Below are positions 8,217 to 15,231 of a DNA stretch of 25,716 nt, piece after piece. The DNA is from a virus: positions 1 to 25,716 of the IMG/VR virus record IMGVR_UViG_3300009480_000001, one strand, 5' to 3'. Position 1 is the stretch's first letter; each line of letters opens with the position of its first letter. Under the pieces are notes generated by a model, which did not search any database, was not told where the DNA came from, and saw only the letters and a list, made by a program, of their open reading frames with translations. The translations under genes were made by a program, and so were the position numbers.

Positions 8217-9185
8217 ATGTACTATCAGCCCGATGTTTATATACCAAATACTATAGATGGTATATATTCTTATTATTCAGAAGAAGATATATTTAAACTT
8301 GTATTTGGAGAATATCCAAATTATGATAAAAAATATGTTAGTCCTTTTAGAAACGATAATTATCCAAATTGTTATTTTATAAAAAAAGATAACCATATTT
8401 ATTTTGTAGATTGGGCAGATAGTACAATAGGTGCTGTTGGTTCTATAGTAAAAATGTATAATTTAAGTTTAAAAGATGCCATCTCTTATATTAAAAATAA
8501 TATAGTTATAGGAGATATTAATTTAAAACCAAAGATTATACAAAATTTTAATAAACCTATAAAAACACCAACTCTTATAATACCAAAAAAAAGAGATTGG
8601 GAAAAAAGAGACAGTATTTATTGGACAGATAGATATGGTATTACTATAGCCAATTTAGAAGAAGATAAAACTATTCCAATTTCTTTTTATTCATGGAGAA
8701 AAAATAATATATGGAAACATACATCTTTGAAAGAAATTGGTTATGCTATATCTACTAATGATAATAAATATAAAATTTACAGACCATTAGATTCTAAAAA
8801 TTCAAAATGGTTATCAAATATACCTAAAAATTATATTTTAGGTAAATATACAAATAATGGAAATTTGATAATTACAAAGAGTTATAAAGATTATAGAGTA
8901 ATTTATAATTTTATAGAAGATAATGTTATATGGTTACAAAGTGAGGGTTCAATACCAGATAATATAAATGATTTTGTTGAAAATTATGATAACATAACAA
9001 TATTTTATGATAACGATAATGCTGGTATAAATGCTAGTAATAAGTTAGCTAAAATAATTACCAAACCAACAAATTTAATTTATACTCCTGAAAAACACCT
9101 AAAAGATATTTCGGAAATGTACTGTTTTAAGGGTAAACAGTTTACAGAAAAATGGTTAAAAAATACCCTTAATTTAAAAAAATAA
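8217..9185 (+). CDS. DnaG-type primase, TOPRIM domain
   Basis: A 322-residue primase. The N-terminal region has the phage primase pattern SPFRNDNYPNC (42-52) followed by FVDWAD, the place of the zinc-binding domain, though the usual cysteine ligands are missing. The TOPRIM domain shows ITKSYKDY (219-226), where many phage primases have KS.KD in place of the EG..D motif, and the metal-binding pair FYDNDNAG (D265, D267). It makes RNA primers for the polymerase encoded at 383-3401. The end of the gene contains a 9-bp inverted repeat described separately. Confidence 0.82.
   Translation: MYYQPDVYIPNTIDGIYSYYSEEDIFKLVFGEYPNYDKKYVSPFRNDNYPNCYFIKKDNHIYFVDWADSTIGAVGSIVKMYNLSLKDAISYIKNNIVIGDINLKPKIIQNFNKPIKTPTLIIPKKRDWEKRDSIYWTDRYGITIANLEEDKTIPISFYSWRKNNIWKHTSLKEIGYAISTNDNKYKIYRPLDSKNSKWLSNIPKNYILGKYTNNGNLIITKSYKDYRVIYNFIEDNVIWLQSEGSIPDNINDFVENYDNITIFYDNDNAGINASNKLAKIITKPTNLIYTPEKHLKDISEMYCFKGKQFTEKWLKNTLNLKK
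9127..9172 (+). repeat. Inverted repeat at the 3' end of the primase gene
   Basis: TTAAGGGTA (9127-9135) and TACCCTTAA (9164-9172) are perfect 9-base inverted copies, enclosing a smaller GTAAAC-A-GTTTAC hairpin. They lie in the last codons of the primase, 43 nt before the ubiquitin-like gene. There is no downstream T-run, so this is not a typical intrinsic terminator; it may be an RNA structure protecting or separating the downstream message. Confidence 0.45.
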
Positions 9186-9214
9186 TTATTTTAATAAATT
9201 TTGATATAAAAAAA

Positions 9215-9808
9215 ATGAAAGTTACAATTTATAGTACAGCTGGTATCAACGGTAATGTTGTTGACCTTCTTTCTACTGTTACAACTTATGGTCAGCTAAA
9301 GACTGCTGTTGGTAATAGTTATCCTTGGTCAACTTCTAATGTTGCTGATGAATCTGAGAAAGAATATATTTCAGATTCTGATACTATTCCTTCAGAAGAT
9401 TTCTGTCTTTTTGTTTATCCTAGACAGACAAAATCTGGTGCAACAATGAGTCAGCTTCCTTATAATGCAGTTAAGCGTACTATCAACAACATTATTGAAA
9501 ATAGTGATGAGGCAGAAGATTTTTTCGGTGACTTTGAAATGCTCAGTACCCTTGAACTCAATGAGATGCTTACCAAGTGGTATGATTATGAAGAAAAGAT
9601 GAAATCAGAAGAAGATTTTCTTGATAACACAATCACTCTTGAAGATATTTGTAAGTTTATTGATTATAAATATATAGTATATACTTCTGATACAAGGGAT
9701 AGACCAACTCTTGAGACTATTGTTAGTTCAATTGTCAATCATTTTGCAATGCCTGATCTTTGTCAAATCAAGTATAAGGAAATTGCAAAAAAGAAGGGTT
9801 GGGTTTAA
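9215..9808 (+). CDS. Ubiquitin-like beta-grasp protein with C-terminal extension (predicted modifier precursor)
   Basis: A 197-residue protein. Residues 1-75 have the order and length of a ubiquitin-like domain: strand MKVTIYST, turn, strand VVDLLSTV, helix YGQLKTAV, then a last strand FCLFVYPRQTKSG ending at G75, compared with ubiquitin's LHLVLRLRGG at 67-76. After G75 comes a 122-residue, mostly helical, acidic extension ending KKKGWV. The assignment rests on this pattern and on the E2-like, JAB and E1 genes that follow. Its leucine codons are unusual here: ten CTT, two CTC, one CTA and no TTA/TTG in 13, which suggests high expression. A strong terminator follows immediately. It could be a beta-grasp protein without conjugation function. 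Confidence 0.6.
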   Translation: MKVTIYSTAGINGNVVDLLSTVTTYGQLKTAVGNSYPWSTSNVADESEKEYISDSDTIPSEDFCLFVYPRQTKSGATMSQLPYNAVKRTINNIIENSDEAEDFFGDFEMLSTLELNEMLTKWYDYEEKMKSEEDFLDNTITLEDICKFIDYKYIVYTSDTRDRPTLETIVSSIVNHFAMPDLCQIKYKEIAKKKGWV

Positions 9809-9830
9809 TTACTTAACTTTTAATTAATTT

Positions 9831-9869
9831 AAAGGGAATAGACAATATATTTGTTTATTCCCTTTTTTT
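9831..9869 (+). terminator. Strong intrinsic terminator after the ubiquitin-like gene
   Basis: A 15-bp stem (9831-9845 with 9851-9865, including AAAGGGAATA and TATTCCCTTT), a 5-nt loop TATAT and a run of T. It lies 22 nt after the ubiquitin-like stop and 13 nt before the E2-like start. It should end most transcripts from the replication side after the modifier gene, so that the conjugation enzymes are made at lower levels by readthrough or from their own promoter. Confidence 0.87.
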
Positions 9870-9881
9870 ATTTATTGTAAC

Positions 9882-11102
9882 ATGGAAAGAATAATATATA
9901 ACAATGATTTTGATTTTAAAGAATTAAATCTTAAACATAATTTTAAACTTTCTGATACATCAATTGATATAATGAATATCATATTGACTGCATTAAGAAA
10001 AACATATCCAGATGAATTTGAAATTATACCTGACATGTCTTTTAAAACAGGTAGATTTTTTATTATAATTCATTTTCCAACAATTAATATTACAAATATG
10101 AAACATGAAGAACATGTTATTCATGACATATTTGTAAAATTAACAATTTATATAGATAAATCTGTTAATAGATTGCAATTATGTAATATGAGTGGGATGA
10201 GAACTTCATATACTAAAAAAGAAATTATTGCAAGTTATTCTCATAGTCATTTAAGTGGTGCAGTTCGTAGTTCATTTGGTCCTTGGAGAGAATTTGTAGA
10301 AACAGGTAGATATTATAGTTTATCAGAAATAAATAATGCATTAAAATTTCAACAATATGAAACTTTATTTTCAGATTTTTGTCTTGGTGGCGGTGGTATT
10401 AATAAAATAATAAATGTCATAAATAGCCAAAATGAATTTCAAAAAAACATCAATAATTGGATACTTTTCTTTAGATCTATAAAAGCATATTTAGAATACG
10501 AAAGTCTTGAAGGTGGACCTTATAGAAGAATAGAAGATATTGGTAGAAATAATGGTAGAACAGGTGATATATCAAGTAATGCTAATATTTATTCCAATAT
10601 TAATATAGAAAGGACAATATACTCTTATTCACAAGATATTCTAAATATTCTAAATGATTTAGTTAGAGATAAACAAATAGAATTATTTTTAAATGAAAAT
10701 AATAAAATAGAAGTCAATTATAATTCTAATTTAGAACCACTTTTTTATGACAAATTTAAATCTTGTTACAACATATGCATTTCTGATGGTTTTTATATGT
10801 TAAGACAAGGAACAGAACCTAATTTTTATTATGTATATGCTAAAGATATTTTAAAATATTCTTTTTCTGAAGAAAAAATTAAACATTTAGAAGAATATTA
10901 TTTTCCATTTAGAGATAAAACTTTTCAAGCCAATTTAATTGATAAAAATGCAATATTTGATGAAAGAAAAACAGTTGAAGAAGTATTTCATCCTTCAACA
11001 ATAAAATTAATTTTAAAATATTATACAAATGTCTGTAATATCAAAAAAAATAGTATTACCAATAGTAAACAGTTTTGCTCGCCCATTGCTTCTGATTTCT
11101 GA
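9882..11102 (+). CDS. Predicted E2-like (ubiquitin-conjugating fold) protein
   Basis: A 406-residue protein. The N-terminal ~180 residues fit a divergent prokaryotic E2: strands FFIIIHFP (59-66) and DIFVKLTIYI (82-91), a histidine motif YSHSHLSG (119-126) where E2s have HPN, and FCLGGGG (166-172), with C167 as candidate thioester cysteine in a CLG context like the CL of classical E2s. The spacing between histidine motif and cysteine is longer than in eukaryotic E2s. The C-terminal ~200 residues are unrecognised. It precedes JAB and E1 genes, and its last 74 nt overlap the JAB gene in another frame. Sequence alone does not prove catalysis; it could be an inactive RWD-like scaffold. Confidence 0.58.
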   Translation: MERIIYNNDFDFKELNLKHNFKLSDTSIDIMNIILTALRKTYPDEFEIIPDMSFKTGRFFIIIHFPTINITNMKHEEHVIHDIFVKLTIYIDKSVNRLQLCNMSGMRTSYTKKEIIASYSHSHLSGAVRSSFGPWREFVETGRYYSLSEINNALKFQQYETLFSDFCLGGGGINKIINVINSQNEFQKNINNWILFFRSIKAYLEYESLEGGPYRRIEDIGRNNGRTGDISSNANIYSNINIERTIYSYSQDILNILNDLVRDKQIELFLNENNKIEVNYNSNLEPLFYDKFKSCYNICISDGFYMLRQGTEPNFYYVYAKDILKYSFSEEKIKHLEEYYFPFRDKTFQANLIDKNAIFDERKTVEEVFHPSTIKLILKYYTNVCNIKKNSITNSKQFCSPIASDF

Positions 11103-12336
11103 TGAATTTTATAAACAAGCAGATATACTTTGTAAAAATATTTCCACTGTAGAATGGAGTGGTATTGTTATCTATAAAATAACTGGTTCTATACTTTCAT
11201 TATTTAATGCAAGTGAAGCTAAAGTACCCAAAGAAAGTATATTCATTGAAGCACTGGACATTATTCCTATGGACAAAGGAACAGCAGGTTATACTGATTA
11301 TAAATTTGGTCCTAAAGTTCAAAAGTATATGAAAAACCTTGCTGAAGAAAGAGGTATTGATCCTAAAACATTATATAGTTCAAGACTTGGTCATGTACAT
11401 TCACATGTAAATATGGCTACTGGATTTAGTGGTACAGATATGGATGAACTAGATGATAATGTTCGTAATCATAATGGATATCTCTCTATTATTACTAATA
11501 ATAGAAAAGAATATAATGCAAAATTTGTTGTAGCAGCATCTTTAAAATCAAAAAACGAAGGTGTATTTACTGATATTGATGGTCAAACAGCTACTTATAC
11601 AAAAGAATATCCAGAAAAAATGTCAATGGTAGTATTTGAACCAGAAATTATTTTTGAAGACAAAGAAATTTTCTTTAATAAAACCTTTTTGGAATCTATG
11701 GAAAGTATTAAAGCACCTAAAGTTCCAAAAATCCCAGTTTCACCACATAATTATCATCAATATTATAATAATAGATATTCTGAGATTGATGATTTATTTG
11801 CAGAAATAGGTAGTAAAGATTATAGTTCACCAAAATTAGATGAAATTATTAAAGAATTTGATCATAATAATGGTAGAAGTCAAGTTTTAGTATCAGGGAA
11901 TGTCAATACAAATAATACAAATAATACTAAAAATGTTAAAGAAATTGAAAATGTATTTATGAATTTTATTACTATTGCTTTAGTAGAAGCACATTATTCT
12001 GAAGAAATAAAATATAAAGCTGAATTATATTCTTTAACAAGAATCTTACATGATTTGACAAAATCTTATGTTACAGAAGATGATAAAATAATCTTCAAAA
12101 CAAATTTAGAAGATACAATTCCAGAAGCATATACTAGTATTCTTGGTACTTTTGATACTATGAAAGATCTTGAATCATATGTAAATACATTACGTGAAAC
12201 AATGTCATTCTTTAGTACAAGTATGTATGTAAAAAATTATACTGAAATATGTAAACTTATCCAGTCTACTTGTAACCATATCATTAATGATATGAAAAAG
12301 AAAATGAAATCAACTAAAAAATTAATAACAACATGA
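11029..12336 (+). CDS. JAB/JAMM-domain metalloprotease (predicted deubiquitinase-like) with C-terminal helical domain
   Basis: A 435-residue protein with a complete JAMM zinc site: E42 (EWSGIVIY), then H124-S-H126, seven residues, S134 and D137 (HSHVNMATGFSGTD). This is the E...HSH-x7-S-x2-D signature of active isopeptidases such as Rpn11 and AMSH. The JAB fold occupies about 1-220. A proline/asparagine-rich linker (about 230-300) with a NTNNTNNT tract leads to a helical C-terminal domain (about 305-435) that I do not recognise. The start at 11029 is needed to include E42, since the next in-frame ATG is at residue 81. It overlaps the E2-like gene by 74 nt and the E1 gene by 4 nt (ATGA). Likely role: maturation or removal of the ubiquitin-like modifier. 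Confidence 0.9.
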   Translation: MSVISKKIVLPIVNSFARPLLLISDEFYKQADILCKNISTVEWSGIVIYKITGSILSLFNASEAKVPKESIFIEALDIIPMDKGTAGYTDYKFGPKVQKYMKNLAEERGIDPKTLYSSRLGHVHSHVNMATGFSGTDMDELDDNVRNHNGYLSIITNNRKEYNAKFVVAASLKSKNEGVFTDIDGQTATYTKEYPEKMSMVVFEPEIIFEDKEIFFNKTFLESMESIKAPKVPKIPVSPHNYHQYYNNRYSEIDDLFAEIGSKDYSSPKLDEIIKEFDHNNGRSQVLVSGNVNTNNTNNTKNVKEIENVFMNFITIALVEAHYSEEIKYKAELYSLTRILHDLTKSYVTEDDKIIFKTNLEDTIPEAYTSILGTFDTMKDLESYVNTLRETMSFFSTSMYVKNYTEICKLIQSTCNHIINDMKKKMKSTKKLITT

Positions 12337-13124
12337 GTGATCTATCTGATTCTATAGATATAAAAATTGTTCCAAATAAATATACAAGATTTAAAGATGC
12401 ATCTTGGTTTGAAACAATTCAAAATCAAGAATTATTTATTGGTGGAGCTGGTGGGATTTCTTCATGGTTGGCACTAGCGATTGCTAGTGCTGGTTGTGAA
12501 AATATAACAATTATAGATTTTGATACAGTAGAAGAAGTAAATCTTGCTGGTCAATTTTTTAAAAAATCTCAAATCAATACCAGTAAAGTGAGAGCTGTAT
12601 ATGATAATATTATAGATTTTTGTGATTTGTCTATTAATATGTCAAATTCAAAAATAGAAAAAGATACAGTATTACCATTTACTCATATTCTTACTGGTTT
12701 TGATAAAATGTTACCAAGAGAATTAACATTTAAACAATGGTGTAAAACTGTAGATAATTGTCTTACAGAAAAAGAAAAAAGAAATTGTATTTATATGGAT
12801 GGAAGATTGACAGCCGAGCAAATTCAAATATTTACCATTATTGGAACAGATGAACTTGCAAAAGAAGAATATCTTACTAATCATATATTTTCGGATAATA
12901 CAATAGAAGATGCGCCATGTACATTTAAACAGACAAGATTTTTAGCAATGAAAATTGCTGGTATAATGACTGAAATATATACCAATTATCTTGCAAATAT
13001 TTCAACAGAGGTTTATGGACCTAAACAAGTTCCATTTTTCTTTCAAACATATACACCTCTAATGAATACTGTTAAAATTAATAAACTAATTAAAAATGAC
13101 GACAGTAGTACAAGAACAACCTAA
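12333..13124 (+). CDS. E1-like/ThiF-family adenylyltransferase
   Basis: A 263-residue ThiF/E1 protein. The Rossmann adenylation site shows LFIGGAGGISSW (34-45), IIDFDTVEEVNLAGQ (60-74) with D62, D64 and N70, K85, and the second-motif aspartate TGFD (D124). A candidate transthiolation cysteine lies in APCTFKQT (C196), close to the CTxRxT context of eukaryotic SUMO E1. The arginine normally found in NxxRQ is glycine here (NLAGQ). E1 enzymes adenylate the modifier C-terminus and form a thioester before passing it to E2. Starts in a 4-nt overlap with the JAB stop and overlaps the next gene by 29 nt, so it belongs to one translation-coupled unit. Confidence 0.92.
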   Translation: MSDLSDSIDIKIVPNKYTRFKDASWFETIQNQELFIGGAGGISSWLALAIASAGCENITIIDFDTVEEVNLAGQFFKKSQINTSKVRAVYDNIIDFCDLSINMSNSKIEKDTVLPFTHILTGFDKMLPRELTFKQWCKTVDNCLTEKEKRNCIYMDGRLTAEQIQIFTIIGTDELAKEEYLTNHIFSDNTIEDAPCTFKQTRFLAMKIAGIMTEIYTNYLANISTEVYGPKQVPFFFQTYTPLMNTVKINKLIKNDDSSTRTT

Positions 13125-13899
13125 TTCTAGAGTTGCTATTAATGAAATACCAAATTTTGTAAATCCAGATACATATTCATCTGATCGTACTATTCAATTT
13201 TCATCTATTTATGATGATGATCAAAAATGTGTTCTAAATATTAAAGATGCAGATGAAAAAACATTAGGTATAGCAATAAATAATATATTACCCTCTAAAT
13301 ACATAATTTCATTAAAAAATAGTAAATTGATTCCTTATTTTGCATGGCAATGTTTTAATCATATAAATTTTTCAAATATATCTATAGATGGAAATATGAT
13401 ATCATTACCTACAAATTATATTAATTCACGTCATATGCCGTTGTCTTCACTTAAATATGTATTATCTGGACAAAGTGGTAGATATAGAACTATTAATCTA
13501 ATAACTCCAACATTTTATATAAATATTAATGGTACAAGACATCGTATTCGTGCAAGAGAACATTTTATGTATAGTTCTGAATATCCTAATATATTAGAAA
13601 ATAATGCAGTTGATGATATAGAACCAATTATAATGATTGCTTTATGTTCAAGTAGAGATCAAAATAAAATGGAACCTTTTAATATAAATAAAAGCATACT
13701 TGTTGTAAATACAAATCAAGAATATGCACCATTAATGAAACCTGTTAATAAATATATAAAGCTTTATAAAGAAAATGGTATTAAAAATATATTATATACA
13801 GATAATCCTAATTATTATATTTTTGATCAAAATGTAGAAAAAATAGATCTTATGAGAAAAAGTGATAAAGAAGAATATTTACTACAATTTTTACCATGA
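13096..13899 (+). CDS. Unknown protein coupled to the E1-like gene
   Basis: A 267-residue protein I do not recognise. It appears alpha/beta, with a central part containing paired basic residues (HRIRAREHF) and a repeated NI-rich hydrophobic pattern; no membrane segment or zinc motif is visible. It overlaps the E1 gene by 29 nt and its stop overlaps the nuclease start (ATGA). Position makes it a candidate specificity factor, substrate or regulator of the conjugation set, but that is inference only. Leucine codons are typical of the region (13 of 20 TTA/TTG), unlike those of the ubiquitin-like gene. Confidence 0.75.
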   Translation: MTTVVQEQPNSRVAINEIPNFVNPDTYSSDRTIQFSSIYDDDQKCVLNIKDADEKTLGIAINNILPSKYIISLKNSKLIPYFAWQCFNHINFSNISIDGNMISLPTNYINSRHMPLSSLKYVLSGQSGRYRTINLITPTFYININGTRHRIRAREHFMYSSEYPNILENNAVDDIEPIIMIALCSSRDQNKMEPFNINKSILVVNTNQEYAPLMKPVNKYIKLYKENGIKNILYTDNPNYYIFDQNVEKIDLMRKSDKEEYLLQFLP

Positions 13900-14291
13900 A
13901 TACTAGAAAAGTTTCAAATAATAGGGTTAGGGGACATAATTTTGAAAGAGCTATAGCAAAATTATTCAGAACTTTAGGTTTTGACAAAACTAAAACATCA
14001 AGACAAGCTTCTAGATTACTTGATAATAGCAAAGTTGATTTGTGGGGATTACCATTTAATATTCAATGTAAAGATGGTATTCAAAAAGGTTTATCTTATA
14101 GCAAAGTTCTCTCAGAAATGAGAGAACTTCTTGCTATTAATTATCCAGACACTGATCCTCAAATAACATATCCAAAAATTATAATACATAAGAAACTTCC
14201 ATTTGGTAAAAAGAGAGTTGAAGAAGATACTCTCGTTGTTACTACTTTAGAAGATTTTATTAAAATTATAACTAGTCAATATGGAAATTAA
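13896..14291 (+). CDS. Holliday-junction-resolvase-like nuclease (PD-(D/E)XK fold)
   Basis: A 131-residue protein matching the Hjc-like pattern: basic N-terminus, RGHNFERAIAKLFRTLGF (12-29) with E17, SRQASR (35-40), VDLWG (D48) and IQCK (Q57, K59; the canonical ExK glutamate is Q here). Such enzymes cut branched DNA late in replication, fitting the recombination genes upstream. The Q for E change occurs in active family members, so I expect activity. It overlaps the preceding stop by 4 nt and the next gene by 11 nt, so it shares a transcript with the E2-JAB-E1 genes. Confidence 0.75.
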   Translation: MNTRKVSNNRVRGHNFERAIAKLFRTLGFDKTKTSRQASRLLDNSKVDLWGLPFNIQCKDGIQKGLSYSKVLSEMRELLAINYPDTDPQITYPKIIIHKKLPFGKKRVEEDTLVVTTLEDFIKIITSQYGN

Positions 14292-14904
14292 AAAAGATAG
14301 TTTAATTATAAATAAAACTAGAAAATATCTTTATCCTATAATTAATTATTATGGTGATAAATTTGTTGGTATAATGAACAGTCTTAATAAGGCTGGGATA
14401 GGTATTGGAGATATGATTTTAGAAAGATCTGGAATTACACATGAAAGACATTTATTTATATTAATAAATCTTAAAAAAACATATTTGAGTGGTGTTAATT
14501 TTCCAGAAGTATTAAATTTATTAAGAGAACATCATAGTTATGAAGATGATTATAGATATGATCTAACAGGAAAATATCATATGATTGTTATAAAAATTCC
14601 TGATAAATATATTTCATCTTTTGAAAATTTTAAACAATCTCAGTTTAGTAAAATGTTTTCAGAAGAAGAGATTGATTTGCTTTTTAAAAATAAAATAAAA
14701 AATGATGACTATCAAAAACAGATCAATGATATAAAAAGTATTTTAAAAAAAGATGTTGAATATCAAAAAGAATTTCGTAAATTGATTTCCCAAAAATTTA
14801 AAATGAAATTAGAAGAAATTCATCCTGACGCTTTAACTGGTGAACTTGATTTTAATATCAAAAACAAAGAAGAAAAATTTAATTATAAAATAGTTGGTGA
14901 GTAA
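14281..14904 (+). CDS. Unknown basic, C-terminally coiled-coil protein
   Basis: A 207-residue protein, not recognised. The first ~120 residues look compact and alpha/beta (GDKFVGIMNSLNKAGIGIGD, YHMIVIKIP); the last ~80 are a lysine/glutamate-rich helix likely to form a coiled coil. It overlaps the nuclease gene by 11 nt and is the last gene before an intrinsic terminator that begins within its final codons. No enzymatic motif seen. Confidence 0.75.
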   Translation: MEIKKDSLIINKTRKYLYPIINYYGDKFVGIMNSLNKAGIGIGDMILERSGITHERHLFILINLKKTYLSGVNFPEVLNLLREHHSYEDDYRYDLTGKYHMIVIKIPDKYISSFENFKQSQFSKMFSEEEIDLLFKNKIKNDDYQKQINDIKSILKKDVEYQKEFRKLISQKFKMKLEEIHPDALTGELDFNIKNKEEKFNYKIVGE

Positions 14905-14931
14905 TTTTTATAAAAATGCTCATCTTTTTTT
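14896..14931 (+). terminator. Intrinsic terminator closing the E2-JAB-E1-nuclease operon
   Basis: GGTGAGTA (14896-14903) pairs with TGCTCATC (14917-14924), extended by TTTTT with AAAAA up to a 2-nt loop, with one bulged A. A run of seven T follows. The TAA stop of the upstream gene is inside the left arm. This marks the 3' end of the operon. Confidence 0.8.
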
Positions 14932-14949
14932 AATCAAAAATTGATTATT

Positions 14950-15231
14950 ATGTCAAAATTAAATCCAGTAATTACAGATCAACTTGTTGCAGATGCATTT
15001 TTAACAGATCTTGAAATACTACAAGCTGATGAAATGGCTTCATATGATATTGATGCTATATATGTAAATCAAAAACAAAATAAAATTATAGTTGAAATTA
15101 AATATGTAATAGGTGAAGAAGGATTGCCTTTATTTTCATTTATAGATTTTGAAAAATCTGATTATAATGAATTAAATATTGATAATTATGAAGATACAAC
15201 ATCTTTATTTTGTGGGAGAGATTCAGAATGA
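14950..15231 (+). CDS. Small acidic protein of unknown function
   Basis: A 93-residue acidic protein from the ATG at 14950; a TTG at 14941 extends the frame by only three codons and sits close to the terminator, so I prefer the ATG. It has a beta-like middle (IIVEIKYVIGEEG) and an acidic end. The TGA stop overlaps the ATG of the MazZ-like gene (ATGA). No family recognised. Confidence 0.65.
   Translation: MSKLNPVITDQLVADAFLTDLEILQADEMASYDIDAIYVNQKQNKIIVEIKYVIGEEGLPLFSFIDFEKSDYNELNIDNYEDTTSLFCGRDSE

Noticed and set aside
9215-13124. Calling the conjugation genes a canonical PRTRC cassette
   Set aside because: Composition is similar, but no ParB-related gene or proteins E/F are recognisable and the E2-like cysteine context differs; I describe it as PRTRC-like only.
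15210-15227. TTG start at 15210 for the MazZ-like protein
   Set aside because: The ATG at 15228 overlaps the preceding stop as ATGA, the usual arrangement here, and the extra residues are not part of the family.
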